A stretch of 64,000 nucleotides of DNA from positions 97,018,609-97,082,608 of the forward strand of contig NC_133653.1 of the NCBI RefSeq assembly GCF_009905375.1. Direction: 5' to 3'. Shown piece by piece: positions 22,812 through 34,035 of this stretch (positions are counted from its first letter, which is position 1; each line of letters opens with the position of its first letter). The notes under the pieces were generated by a model that was not told the DNA's origin, ran no database searches, and saw only the letters and a list, made by a program, of their open reading frames with translations. The stretch comes from Apium graveolens (lineage: Eukaryota > Streptophyta > Magnoliopsida > Apiales > Apiaceae). A program made the translations under genes and the position numbers.

Positions 22812-23600
22812 TTAGATATTGTAATTGCTCTTCACCTTCGTTATCCTCACTATCTGAATTCCACAATAAGGCCTTCTCTAAAGCATCAAATCTTAGCAAT
22901 TGATCAAGTTCTGAAATAACCACAGAATCGATCAACTCCACCTTTAAGCACTCCTCATTTTCTATAGGAAATTTCATAGTATTGAACATATTAAAAGTTA
23001 CATCCGGATCTGAAACTCGTATTGTAAGCCCCTTCTACACATCTATCAAGGTTCGGCCAGTCGCCAAGAAAGGTCTTCCCAAAATTATGGGAATCTTATT
23101 ATCCCCCTCGAAATCAAGAATTATGAAATCAGCAGGGAAGTTTTATCAACCTTGACCAAGACATCCTCCACAATTCCTCACGGATATGTAATAGAATGGT
23201 CGGCCAACTGCAAAGTCATATAAGTCAGTTTTGGATCAGGCAAGTTTAACTTCTTGAAGATTGACAAAGGCATCAGATTGATACTTGCTCCCAGGTCACA
23301 TAAGCATCTATCAAAAGACACTTTTCCAATAGTGCATGGAATAGTGAAGCTTCCTGGATCCTTAAGCTTCGGAGGCAACTTCTGTTGTAACACAACACTA
23401 CATTCCTCCGTGAGAGCTACAGTCTCTATATCATTTAGCTTCACTTTCTGAGAGAGTATACCTTTCATAAACTTTGCGTAACTAGGCATCTGCTCAAGAG
23501 CTTCAGCGAAAGGTATGTTGAAATGAAGTTTCTTGAACACCTCCAAAAACTTCTCAAATTTTTTATCCAGCTTTTTCTTCTGCAATCACTTAGGAAAAGA
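22774..23600 (-). pseudogene. Element B protease region, broken
   Basis: This holds CLCDLGASINLMPLSIF (protease active site, about 23255-23310) and LADHSITYP. About 23040-23170 carries the rest of the fold with frameshifts and a stop ([13 protein letters not shown]). The acidic linker to RT lies at 22774-22989. It parallels 15361-16481 in A. Confidence 0.75.
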
Positions 23601-23615
23601 CGGTAGATGATAGAT

Positions 23616-24866
23616 CTATTTCTCCCCTGTATTACCCTCGGGAGGAGTGTGTTTAACAGTAGTCTTCCTTGGTTCCACTTCTACTTCCTGCTGCTCTACT
23701 TCTTCTTCAGCCCCAGTTTCAACAGTCAAAACTTGAGTTTGTTCAGGATTCGCAACCTTTCCAGACCTCAAAGTATTTGCCTTTACCTGCTCCTTAGCTT
23801 TTCTCTGTCCTGGCACTTTAGTGTCACTAGGTAATGTACCAGGTTGACGATTAAGCAAGGCATTGGCAATTTGTCCAATTTAATTTTCCAATGTCTTGAT
23901 AGAAATAACCTGACTCTTATACATAACCTCCAACTCCTCTAATTCAGATTTTTCATTAGCTTGTTGCAGCTGAAGTTGCTGCCTTGGTGCAAATTGCGGT
24001 TGCTGAAAACCAGGGGGATTGTACTGCTTAGCTGGATACTGATGATAAGGCTGCTGAACCGCATTCTGAACGTTGCTCCAACTGAAATTATGATGATTGC
24101 GGTTGTTGGGATGATAAGTGGCTGGCACAGGTTGCTGCGATCACTGAAAATTGCTCACGAACTGAGCTGATTCACTGGAAATAGCGCACTGATCAGTCTC
24201 ATGGGCACCAACATAAAGCTCACAAATACTAGTGATTTGATTAACTCCACAGTTAGTCAAAGTGTCCACCTTCATCGTCAAAGCCTTAATCTGGGCAGCT
24301 ATAATAGTTGCTTCATCCAACTCCAGAATTCTTGCTACTTTTCCCTAAGTCAGTTTCTGAGCAGGATTGTGGTATTCATTAGCAGCCATCAATTCAATCA
24401 ATTCATAAGCTTTATTGTAGCTCTTAGCCCACAAGACTCCTCCTGATGCTACATCGAGCATGGGTCTAGAAGTAGCACCCAATTTATTGTAGAAACAGTT
24501 TATAATCATCCAATGAGGCATGCCATGGTGTGGGCACTTCCTTAGAATATCCTTATATCGATCCCAAGCCTCACACGGAGATTCTCCAGTTTGCTGAGCA
24601 AACTGAGTAAGAGCATTCCTGATTGTCGCAGTCTTCGCCATAGGGAAGAATTTAGTGAGAAACTTTTGAGCAAGATCCTCCCAAGTGGTGACAGACCCTG
24701 GTGGCAGAGAATGTAACCAGCACTTCGCTTTATCCCTTAGAGAGAATGGGAAGAGTCGTAGTTTGATAGCATCTTCAGTCACACCATTGAACTTGAATGT
24801 GTCACGGATCTCAATGAAATCCCTGATGTGCATGTTGGGGTCTTCACTAGGAGAACCCCCAAACTG
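23616..24866 (-). pseudogene. Element B gag, 5' end deleted
   Basis: Minus-strand capsid domain (AIKLRLFPFSLRDKAKCWLHSL, TTWEDLAQKFLTKFFP) lies at about 24560-24780. A zinc-knuckle region that lost ligands (about 24180-24235) and the C-terminal part SQVISIKTLEN..RQPGTLPSDT (23616-24128) follow, with stops in between. The first about 100 codons are missing: at 24866/24867 coding sequence jumps straight into LTR sequence, so there is no gag start codon, leader or primer binding site. Confidence 0.85.
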
Positions 24867-25501
24867 AATAAATGTAATCTTTATACTGAATAAATAATAA
24901 AACCAAGTATGAAACAAGAGTAAGGTTCACGAATAAGAAAACTAGCATCCAAGTTACAACTTAGAACAAAGATTCATAAGTAAAAACAAGATCTTCTTCG
25001 TCTTCGTTGAATCGTGCTAACACGGTCTTCTTACGGCTCTCCTTGTGCTCTGGTATATCCGTCTCTCTAGAAAATGTCCTTTATTTAAGTTTATATAGCA
25101 GCCCATGCAAGATAGAAGTCCTCCAATTATAAATCAACTAGAATCAGGATTCTGGGATCCCGACCTGACGCGGCTGCGTGCTTCATCAGCGCAGACACGC
25201 TGGCTCTCTAACAAATGGGCGAGGCCACGCGCTAGACCAGCGCGGGCGCGCCGTGCTTCTGGAAAAACTTCTGAATTTCTTTAATTCCTGCTGCAATCGA
25301 GTTGGCTTCTGGAGCTTTATTCTTTGGACATCATCGTAACACCATATTACACCTAAATAATGCTAATTCACCTGATTCTTAGAATAATACCTGAAATGCA
25401 AAAACACTAGAAAACACATTAAAACACCAACAACTTGAGTACATTTACACCAATTCAAAGCATTACGGAGCGTAATAAAGTGTCATAAATGCCACTCAAC
25501 A
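24867..25501 (-). repeat. 5' LTR of element B, truncated
   Basis: These 635 bases match 4994-5628 of the 3' LTR at roughly 94% by eye, with differences clustered in the GC-rich block (25165-25255). The part of the LTR nearest gag (equivalent to 4178-4993) is deleted. The outer end ..CTCAACA and the flanking GAAAA are intact. Confidence 0.9.
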
Positions 25502-25506
25502 GAAAA

Positions 25507-26971
25507 AAATATATTAAATTCGTAGATCAGATTGTTTACCTTAACAAGCTTTACAAATTGGTTAAATATTGGAGATCCAAAGATTGTTCAATCACCACGC
25601 ATCCCGCTCTCACGATCTACGCTTTATCGGTATTCACACGAATTCTTGAACTCAAGGATTGGATGTGTACTAGCACAAACTCATTTCTTATTTCTCTCTC
25701 CATCTTCTCTCTAGGTGGCTAGGGTTTTAGTAAATGTTTTACACACAAAATCAGGCACACAAGAGATATTATATAGAGAGTAGAAAAATAATTATAACTC
25801 TTAACTAATTAGGAGTTATTATTAATTAGAAATTCCTATTTGTATAATAACTAAGTCACACTTAATTATTTAACAACTGAATTTCACAATTGATATTAGT
25901 AAATTCGAATATCATTATTTATCTAATAAATTAAGTCATACTTAATTAATATTATAAATAATTTGAACTACTTCAATTTATTTTAAATCCAATTTAAATT
26001 AAATAATCCTTCAAGCATTCTTTGTGTGTGACCCTATAGGTTATTATTACGTTGGCAACAATTTTAAATCTAATATAAAATATCGTAAACAATGAGCAGC
26101 ATCTAGTAATACATCATTGTTAGCCAAGTAATAATAGTTGAATCCGCGATCGATTAAACCTTTCGTGAATAGTATACAATGTAATATAATCCCTTTAACC
26201 AAATATTATAGATTAAACTAGAGGCATGTAATGTGTCATCATCATCATCATAGTTTAATCCAAGTTTCCTTGATTAATGAGTAGCTTATCATATCAAATC
26301 AACATTTGAATGTGGCCACGCATTTCATAGTCTAGATCACACAAGAGGCCAATAATATCACTCTTAAAATAGGAGGATTAAATCTCATCTAGATCATTCA
26401 TATTTCTCATATGATTCATAATATACCTAATGTCCACTTTTATTATTACCCGGTTAAGGATAACATTTAATGGAATCAATGTATAATAATTCTCGTATAG
26501 AAATATAATAACTTTAGGTCTAAGGACCATTACATCATTAGCATTATGAGAACTACTTATGACACAACAGACATGTAGAATCTCACATCGGGTCTGTCCA
26601 GCACCATGTACATTTACATATGCCTGTATTTTTTACTTTAGTATCACTATACCTATGATCAATGAGATGCAATCATCAGTCAACAAATACACCAGTCTCA
26701 ATGCATTATTATTGTCCCTTAATAATAATACTCGACTAGGGACCTTTAGGAATATTGATACTATTCTCATAATCTCATTTCTAAATTACGTACTTAGAGA
26801 TATAGAATTGCATATCATATTCCAAGGACATTTATTAATCTAATATTTATATCGCAATAAATAACAATTAATAAATTATAAAGGGAATAATCGATAGAAC
26901 ATAAACATTAATAATCCAAATGTCTTAAACTATAACATCATAGTGTTGTCTCTAGGGCACAAACACTAACA
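25507..26971 (-). repeat. 5' LTR of copia C, outer fragment
   Basis: This 1,465-bp AT-rich stretch continues the copia LTR interrupted at 4177. On the element strand it starts TGTTAGTGTTTGTGCCCTAG, typical of many plant copia LTRs, so the unbroken LTR was about 1.56 kb. No gene is present; small frames (25489-25722, 26559-26843) look like chance. Confidence 0.75.
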
Positions 26972-27967
26972 ACTTCATCTCGGTAACATTGAATTTGTCA
27001 ATGGAAAAGAAGCTGATTCATCAGTTCTCAAAGATAACAAATCCAAATTTCATCTTAAAATGAAATTTTATCAGTATTTTAGGTGCGAAGCTGCAGGACT
27101 AGAAGATGCATTATGTAAATGAGTAATGATCACTCCTGAAGAAGTTATAAAATGAAGTCTTGATCCTATTAGTGCAGCTGTTAGCAGGGATGGCTTAACT
27201 AAGACATTATATTTTCGATATTTATGTTAACAGAGATGGCTTAGCAAGCATATAACAATAGTTTGGTTTTGAACGATTCTTTAATAAAACTAGATACTTG
27301 ATATTTATGTTGCTGAATATAAGTGTTTAGTTAGTTCATTGTTTAACTACTTTTAATGAATAAATACTGATGTTAAAAAAATAATTGTACATCACTTTTA
27401 ATAAATTAATATTGATGTCAAAAAAAAATAATTGTACATCACTTTCAATATAAATACTGATGTCTTAAAGACAATTGTACATCACTTTTAGTGAAGAAAA
27501 ACTGATATAAAAAAAGTTGATATACATCGCTTTTTCCTAAAAAACTGATGTCAAAAACTGACATGTTCAAGTCTAAAAGGAACATAGACATCACTTTGTT
27601 TGGGATAAAACTGATGTCTAAGTGCCAACATAGACATCACCATTTACTAAATAAATGGATGTTTAATATCTGATTTTACATCACCTAAATGAAAATATTC
27701 GATGTCTACGTGGAAAGAAACATAGCTCATTATATGTTTAATTTTTTGTAATAGGTGTAATTTATTTATTAAATTATTTATTTCTAACATTTTTTGTAAA
27801 AAAATCATGCATGTACATTAATTTTTTTGCCAGAGTCGATGTCTAAGCAAGTAAAGACATCGGTTTATGGCCGATGTCTAGAATAGACATCACCGACATC
27901 AACATCGGTTGTCAAACAGCATAGATATCAGCCAAAAACGATATTTATGGACATTTTTCTTGTAGTG
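26972..27967. mobile_element. CACTA-type DNA transposon, right end
   Basis: The segment ends ..TTTTTCTTGTAGTG, the inverse of the CACTACAAGAAAA terminus of CACTA elements, followed by TAA as a possible 3-bp target duplication (27968-27970). From about 27350 to the end, GATGTC and its inverse GACATC recur many times, as expected of subterminal transposase-binding repeats. Copia C appears to have inserted into it, so its left end would lie outside the window. No transposase gene was recognised; the first about 250 bases may be eroded coding sequence. Confidence 0.65.
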
Positions 27968-27970
27968 TAA

Positions 27971-29480
27971 TGAGACCATGAGTGTATGAATCAAAAACCA
28001 TCACGTGTATGAATCAAAAATCATCCGGGGTACGCGTTTCTTGAAATAATCTAAAAAAGTTTAGGATATTTATATTATAAATTTATTATTTCGTGACACA
28101 TAATTTTACAAAATTTATAAATTAATAAAATATATTTTAATTAAAATATTTAATATTAATAACATAATTAGAATATAATGCAAGAATGCTTATTTAGTGT
28201 AAAAATTATGTAAAAGGCTTATGCAATGATTCATTGCGGAAGGTGACGTGCCTTCCGCAATGAATCATTGCTGACTATTTTGAACGGCCCAGATCTGTTA
28301 GTTCCACAGCTACGTGGAGCGAACCGTGGCCGTGAAACTTTTTCCTTTATTTTAAGTTTAGTTTATATTTGATTATTTGTCTATATGGAGATGCAAATAG
28401 AAATCAATCTTATTTTAAAACCTAGGAACCATCGGCAACCATTTATTTTTTAAAATTCATTAAATCTTCACAACATAAATTTCATCAAACCCCTCTTCTC
28501 TCTCCCTAAATTCAGTGTGTCACCGCCTCACATATATGTACATGTATGTTTTATTTTATCCATTTTTAATTTAATTTTTTCTGTTAATTAATGAACTTTA
28601 TTTAAAATTCGTCTTCACAATATATTTCAGAAGCTTTGTTATTTTTTGCGGCTATCAAACATATCCATAATTATAATCTCACAGGGATAGTCGGGAAGAG
28701 TATGGCCGTCTAAATATCTCTATTGGGTTAAGTGATTTGTACAAGTAACATTGTTTTTTCAGACTTTTATGAACCGCAAATTATTCAGGGGAAATTTAAA
28801 GAATAATCAAAAATCAAACAAACTTAAATGAATATATTGATTTTGTGCATGTTTAAATTCAATTTAAAAACTGTCAACTCGATTGGTAAAATGTTGGGCA
28901 CAATAACAGAACCAAATGTGACTCAACAAGTAGCTTGAGCGCTAGGGAAAGGTATATGTTTAATTAGGGAAAGATTTGTCAATTAAAAGCTTATCCAACT
29001 GAGAAATATTATTTCCATTCTAAAAAATTTGAGTCCCATAAATATAATTGGAAAAAAAACCTCACTACAAAACAAATGAAAATTAAAGAAAAATAATAAT
29101 AATATAAAATAAATTATAGGAACAATTTATAAAAACTATTGGACTTGTGTCTTCTCTCGATTGCATATATATTGTACATATATAGTATAATCACCAATTT
29201 TTTGTCTATTTTATATTTGAAATGTACATATGATGTTACATATTTCTAAAAAGTTCCATTTATTTAATATTGTATATTTAAACAAAATTGAGTTGAAATG
29301 GTTAAATCTTACTAAAATTATGTATATCAATGCTCTTGTTAAAACATTCTAATTATGTTTTGGTAACTCTAGATACTTATGCAGATAAATTTTTCTATGA
29401 TATTCTAAGTCACACTCAATCTACTTTATCCATTGTAATTATATTGAATAGTCCTGTAAAAAAATGATTATATTATATAT
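27971..29480. other. AT-rich stretch without a recognised gene
   Basis: No coding region could be supported. The notable feature is the perfect inverted repeat at 28223-28271. Sequence around 28280-28350 is less AT-rich and contains ACGT cores, but no element boundary was found. Confidence 0.5.
28223..28271. repeat. Perfect 21-bp inverted repeat with 7-base loop
   Basis: Arms 28223-28243 and 28251-28271 are exact reverse complements (each contains CAATGATTCATTGCGGAAGG or its inverse) around the loop TGACGTG. The loop holds an ACGT core like those bound by bZIP factors. It could form a cruciform in DNA or a 49-base RNA hairpin. Confidence 0.9.
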
Positions 29481-29668
29481 ACTTGTTAAAAATGTAAAAA
29501 ATAAATTATTTTATTTATTAATTTATTTATTTTAATAAATTAACTGTCCTTTCTTAATCTAAATTTAACTAAATCTAAATTTAACTAGTGAAAATCAATT
29601 AACTTAACACCGTATAAGATATTCATGTTAGGTCAACAAGAACAACTCATATGCTGATGCAGTTTTCA

Positions 29669-30437
29669 TTAGGGGAGAGTACGGTTCGGTTCGGCTCGAT
29701 TTTTTGATAAAACCGTAACCGAAACCGGAGGTCTTCGGTTTTGAAAATCAAAAACCAGAACCGCAACCAAACCAACGGTTTCGGTTTCGGTTTTAAAAAT
29801 GCCGGTTCGGTTAGAATCGGCTTGGTTTCGGTTTTAAAACCGACAGAAAAAATTATTACAATTTGAATAAAAAGAGCTTGTTTATTTTAAAAAACTAACC
29901 CTATCATCTGAATTTTAGACGAATCAAAAAATAAGTGATATGCTACAATATAATAATCCGAAATCTGAAAAAAAGTGTCTTTAAATAATCAATTTTCCAC
30001 CCCTGTTCTGTTCTGTTCTCTTCTATTCACCAAGTCTTGAACTACCGGGCAGTAGTATATCAACTGCTTGTATACTTATAAACTGATGATATAGTTTACA
30101 AGAGGCAAGTGAGTTTACATGAGGCAAGAGCTACCTCCAGACTCTAGGAGCTGCCCCGAAAGTCTCACTAATTTTTGAATTATATATTTATTAATTGTTA
30201 TATTTAATTAATATATAGTATATATTTCTAAAATATATATTAATATTTATAATAATCGGTTTGGTTTCGGTTTTTTCGGTTTGGTTTAACTCCAAAATCG
30301 AAACCGAGTTATTAGTAACGGTTCGATTTTTCGGTTTCTCGATTTTAATTCGGTTCGATTTTAATTGGTTTAATTTTTATCGGTTTTCACCGATTTCGGT
30401 TGGTTTCGGTTTCGTTTCGGTTTTTCTGTTCAGCCCT
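29669..30437. mobile_element. Non-autonomous hAT-type element 1
   Basis: This 769-bp insert is flanked by the 8-bp duplication AGTTTTCA (29661-29668 and 30438-30445), the size made by hAT transposases. Its ends (TTAGGGGAGAG and ..GTTCAGCCCT) are weak inverted repeats. Both ends carry dense CGGTTTCGGTTTT-like repeats (29673-29850 and 30250-30425), typical of hAT-type miniature elements. No transposase is encoded; the middle (about 29990-30170) is not recognised. Confidence 0.8.
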
Positions 30438-31108
30438 AGTTTTCACGACCCATAGACCAGTTGTTTGGACAAGAATCTGGAGAGGGTCCGTTGGGAACTA
30501 TTTCCTCCATTTTGTTGCTTGGGCACCGAGTTTAAAAAATTAATAAATTAGTAAAATAAAGTTTAAAAAGTGAATAAATAATGAGACTCATTAATATTAT
30601 ATGTATAAAGTTGGTATAGTAGAGATGATATAAAAACTTTATTATTTTTGGAAAATTTTGAAATATAAACCATAAAAGTACATCCCCAAAAGTAAACAAA
30701 TGGGAGGGACAGAGAAGTAAAATATTTTGTTTGGACATGAAAGTTAAAATAAAATAAAATATTATAAGAAATAGTTAGAAAAGTGGATAAATGATGTGTA
30801 ATATAAGAAAATAGTGAATATAAATGAGTGTAATAAATTTTGTACTATAAATTTTTTACTATTTTTGGTAAGTTTTAAAATATATAAAATTATTTTATTT
30901 ATGAAGTTATTTATTTTAATAAATTATTTAATAAATTAAGTTATTTATTTTAATAAATGAACTGTCCTTTCTTAGTCTAAATTTAACTAGTGAAAATCAA
31001 TCAACTTAAGACCAGATAAGATATTCTTGCTAATACTATTGAACTTTTAGGCCAACAAAAAAACAACTCATAGGCTGCATGCAGGCTGCATGCAGCTTTC
31101 ACTCACAA

Positions 31109-31967
31109 CTAGAGCTGGCCAAGTGTGCGGTCCGTGCGTGCCGGGCCGGGCCGCACACGGGTTGAACACTCGGTAAGTGAACACTGAACCGGACCGCTGA
31201 ATTACGAATCGGGCTCGGGCCGGGTTTGAACCGTGATTACAGGATTCGTAACCGGACCGTAAGAATTCGTGAACCGGGCCGTGCGGGTTGAATCACGAAC
31301 CGGGCCGTGCGGGTTGACTTGTAGAATTTAGCTTCAGGGGTGTAATCTACAATCAAAAACCATCAAAAAATCAAAAATCTTGAAACCCCACATCAAAAAA
31401 ACACATAAAAACCAAGAAATCAAACATACCAGGAGTGGCCTGAGCTCGAATCACAGGAAATCTTAAAAGGCGAAAAAGGCGAAATCTTGGTGGGTTTTAC
31501 AGAAAACCGAGTAAAAGGGGTGTTCTTAAAAGAGGGTTTGAGTAAAGGGTCAGTGACAGAAAGTGAAGGAGAGTGATTGAAAGAAGAGTGAAGAGAAGGA
31601 AGAGTGATGAAAGAAGCAGCCATTGTTGAGTAATTAATTGGTTTGAGGTGAAATGTGTGTGTAGTGATGGAGATAAATGAGTGTGTTTATTGAGGAGTAT
31701 AAGAGAGGGGCGTGAAACCTCGAGTGTCATATTCTCACGAACCGGGCCGTGCGGCTCGGGCTGTGCGGGCTGGCTTGTCGTGCGGCTCGTGCGGGCTCGT
31801 GCGGGCTCGTGCGGTCCCGGGTTCTAAAATTGGTATTCGTGTTCGGTTCACCTGAATTACCGAGCTGTGCGGGTTTGAACCGGCCCGGTTCGGTCCGAAT
31901 TTTTTACGGTTTCGGTACGAACCGGTCCCGAATGAGCGGTTCAAACCCGCCCATTTGGCCAGCTCTA
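31109..31967. mobile_element. Gene-carrying hAT-type element 2 (Pack-hAT)
   Basis: This 859-bp element has perfect 13-bp terminal inverted repeats TAGAGCTGGCCAA (31109-31121) and TTGGCCAGCTCTA (31955-31967), and an exact 8-bp duplication CTCACAAC (31101-31108, 31968-31975). GC-rich subterminal arrays of CGGGCCGTGCGG type occupy both sides (31122-31318 and 31736-31950). Between them lies unrelated, gene-like DNA (31319-31735) that appears to be a captured host gene piece. No transposase is encoded, so movement would need one from elsewhere. Confidence 0.88.
31319..31735 (-). pseudogene. Captured 5' part of a plastid PII (GLB1)-like gene
   Basis: Read on the minus strand: 5' untranslated-like DNA (31735-31624), an ATG at 31623 opening a serine-rich, plastid-targeting-like exon (MAASFITLPSLHSSF..), a GT donor at 31429-31428, an 83-base T-rich intron, an AG acceptor at 31348-31347, and 28 bases of exon 2. 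Spliced in the reading frame of exon 2, the junction gives PVIRAQ-ATPDYTPEAKFYK. This matches my knowledge of plant PII proteins, where a similar AQ..SDYxPxSKFYK lies at the start of the mature protein. The ATG frame and the junction frame differ, so exon 1 carries an indel. PII senses glutamine, 2-oxoglutarate and ATP in plastids; this fragment lacks the whole ligand-binding core and cannot act so. Confidence 0.68.
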
Positions 31968-32220
31968 CTCACAACTTGTAGATCAGTTGTTTGGACAAGG
32001 ACTTGGGGAGGTGTATTGGGAACTATTTCCTCAATTGCTATTTAAGTATATGTTTTGTGAGTAAATCAAAATTAAGAAAAAATAGAGTATTATAAAAAAT
32101 AGTAAGAAAAATTGATAAATAATGTGTAATATAAAAAAGTAGTAAATATAAGTGAGTGTAAAAAGTTTTATATCATAAAAGTTTTACTATTTTTGATAAA
32201 TTTTAAAAATATATAAAATT

Positions 32221-34035
32221 GATATATGTTCTGAAAAAGGAAAGTGTACAAAAATAAAAAAGAAAGTAATATACAAAATATCAATTTTTTACATTGGGAA
32301 TTGAAGCTGTAATGTTCTCTATTTAGTTGTATCATTTTTTTAAAATTATTTTTCTTCTAAATAATTTTATATAACAAAAGAAAAAGTTAAAAATGAATTT
32401 TGATATTATATTTATATTTATATTTATCTTATAATATGTTATAAATATGTAAAAAAATGTAAAAAAATAAAAGAATGGGGCTATATATATTTTAGATGGG
32501 CCATTATTAGGGTATAGTGCTATAATACTAAAGCTATAATATAGCTGCAGCCTGTGTACAGCTGCACGAGAAAGGAAGGTTTGATTTCATTACTCATACT
32601 GCAATTTCGAAAGGGTTAGTCATTCATATGTCAGTCACTACACTAATCATACCCTATTTCACCACTTGTCAAGCTCTCCCTCCCCCTTTTCTGCATCGGC
32701 GGCACATTTGTGCTATGCAGCAATGGGGTTGATTTAATACTGACCGGTACTTCTTAAATTTATTTAGAATCAAAATTTATTTATTAGGTATTTTTATCCA
32801 ATTTTGAACCTTTCTTATATATTAAAAAAGGTTAAATTTAGTAATATAATATTTTTAAATAATTGTTTTAAAATGATTAAATTCGATAAAAAATAATTAA
32901 AAAATCTATAATATAACAAGGAAGGAATATGTATTCTACTAAATATAGGTATATATAAGACCAAAGATTATAGTTTTCATTTTAAATTAAATGAATAGAA
33001 TTTTGAGAAGGATTTTTTCGGAAGTAATGCAATCATAAGCTTTTCTTTGATTAAAATTCAATCAATTTTATATTTCCTAATTTTTAATATTTATATGTAA
33101 TGTTAGCTATATCAACATTAAAATATAATTTTCATATCATTTTGTATTCTTAAATAATATAAACTAAGTTAAATTAAAATTAATAAATTAAAAATTAGTA
33201 TGAGGTACTATTTTCATCAAATTATTTTATTATAATATTTCAATTTGATAAACTTAATACTATCATTTATATAGTTCAAAATCTAATTTTAGTTTTTGAT
33301 TTTAAATATTTTATGATGTTGGTATTAACTTCGTCTAAAAATTTAAAACTATTGTACAGTTTAAAAAATCATACATACACCTCAAAGTAATTAGCTATGC
33401 TTTCGTACAATATAATTTAAAAAAATTCTCAATAAGATTTAGACCTACAATTCTTTTGGGTGTGTCTTGTGAAACCCACTCAATTACAGTTTCGTGTACT
33501 TGTTTATTTTTTACTTAGTTTTGTGTAGTTTTATGTACAATTGAATAAAAGTATAAATATAGATAAATAAAAAGTAAAAACAATTTTGGTGGTACTTAAA
33601 ATGAATTCAAATATTAGTTGTCTGATTTGATAAGAGTGATACACTTTATTTACATAAATTTTATCAATAAAAATTAAAACATTATAAATTACACCAATAT
33701 CAAATTTTAATATTTAATTTGTTATCTCTAATTCATAAAAAACATATCAAAATTATAGATAAAATTGTTAGAAACTTCGTTAACCGACTCTTTCGTATAA
33801 CCGCAATTTTAAATCTTTCAACTTAAAATTTATTCGGTTGGATTCATGATTGTTCGGAGAAGTTCCTATTTTTTTATATTGATTTTTTTTCACAACTGTA
33901 AAAAATTTCCATAAATTTGAATATAGTACAGTCGGGATAAACTCTCGACCGTCGATATAATCAGGTGGTAAAACAAAAAACATACTAAAAATAATTAGAT
34001 GATTTATTAAACTGCGAGCTCTTTACGTTGGAAAC
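32221..34035. other. AT-rich stretch without a recognised gene
   Basis: About 1.8 kb with no supportable gene. A minus-strand frame at 33780-33983 (contains IPTVLYSNLWKFFTVVKK) has no family I recognise and no flanking signals; it may be a repeat-borne relic. Confidence 0.5.

Larger units (their letters stand above)
4178..25501 (-). mobile_element. Athila-like Ty3/gypsy element B, interrupted by element A
   Basis: B is a minus-strand gypsy retrotransposon inserted in the 5' LTR of copia C. Target duplication GAAAA flanks it at 4173-4177 and 25502-25506. Element order (right to left) is a truncated 5' LTR (24867-25501), truncated gag, pol, a GC-rich block with TATA, ORF3 (6834-8039), a 3' non-coding region, a polypurine tract and a complete 3' LTR (4178-5628). 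Element A (8562-19727) splits it between pol and ORF3. Without A, B is about 10.2 kb. Its primer binding site and gag start are deleted and all genes carry stops, so it cannot replicate itself. LTR divergence is roughly 6% over the 635 comparable bases (counted by eye). Confidence 0.9.
29480..32220. repeat. Tandem duplication, two copies (about 29480-30900 and 30900-32220)
   Basis: Copy 1 and copy 2 share, in the same order: a stretch around 'aactgtcctttctta' (29532, 30960), 'taagatattc' and 'aacaactcata', then an inserted hAT-type element, then 'cagttgtttggacaag' (about 30458, 31983) and 'gggaactatttcctc', then 'gataaatgatgtgtaatata' or a close variant (about 30787, 32113). Each copy's inserted element differs. 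Copy 1 has an extra about 200 bases (30530-30740) absent from copy 2. Confidence 0.75.

Noticed and set aside
28868..28960. Possible tRNA-derived SINE (box A-like 'gattggtaaaatgttggg')
   Set aside because: No box B, no tail and no duplication could be found.
31735..32045. Frames rich in Arg, Gly and Ser in the GC-rich arms of the Pack-hAT element
   Set aside because: Translations of the CGGGCCGTGCGG subterminal repeats, not genes.
33780..33983. 67-codon minus-strand frame as a gene
   Set aside because: No family recognised, no promoter or splice signals, AT-rich surroundings; kept only as a note.
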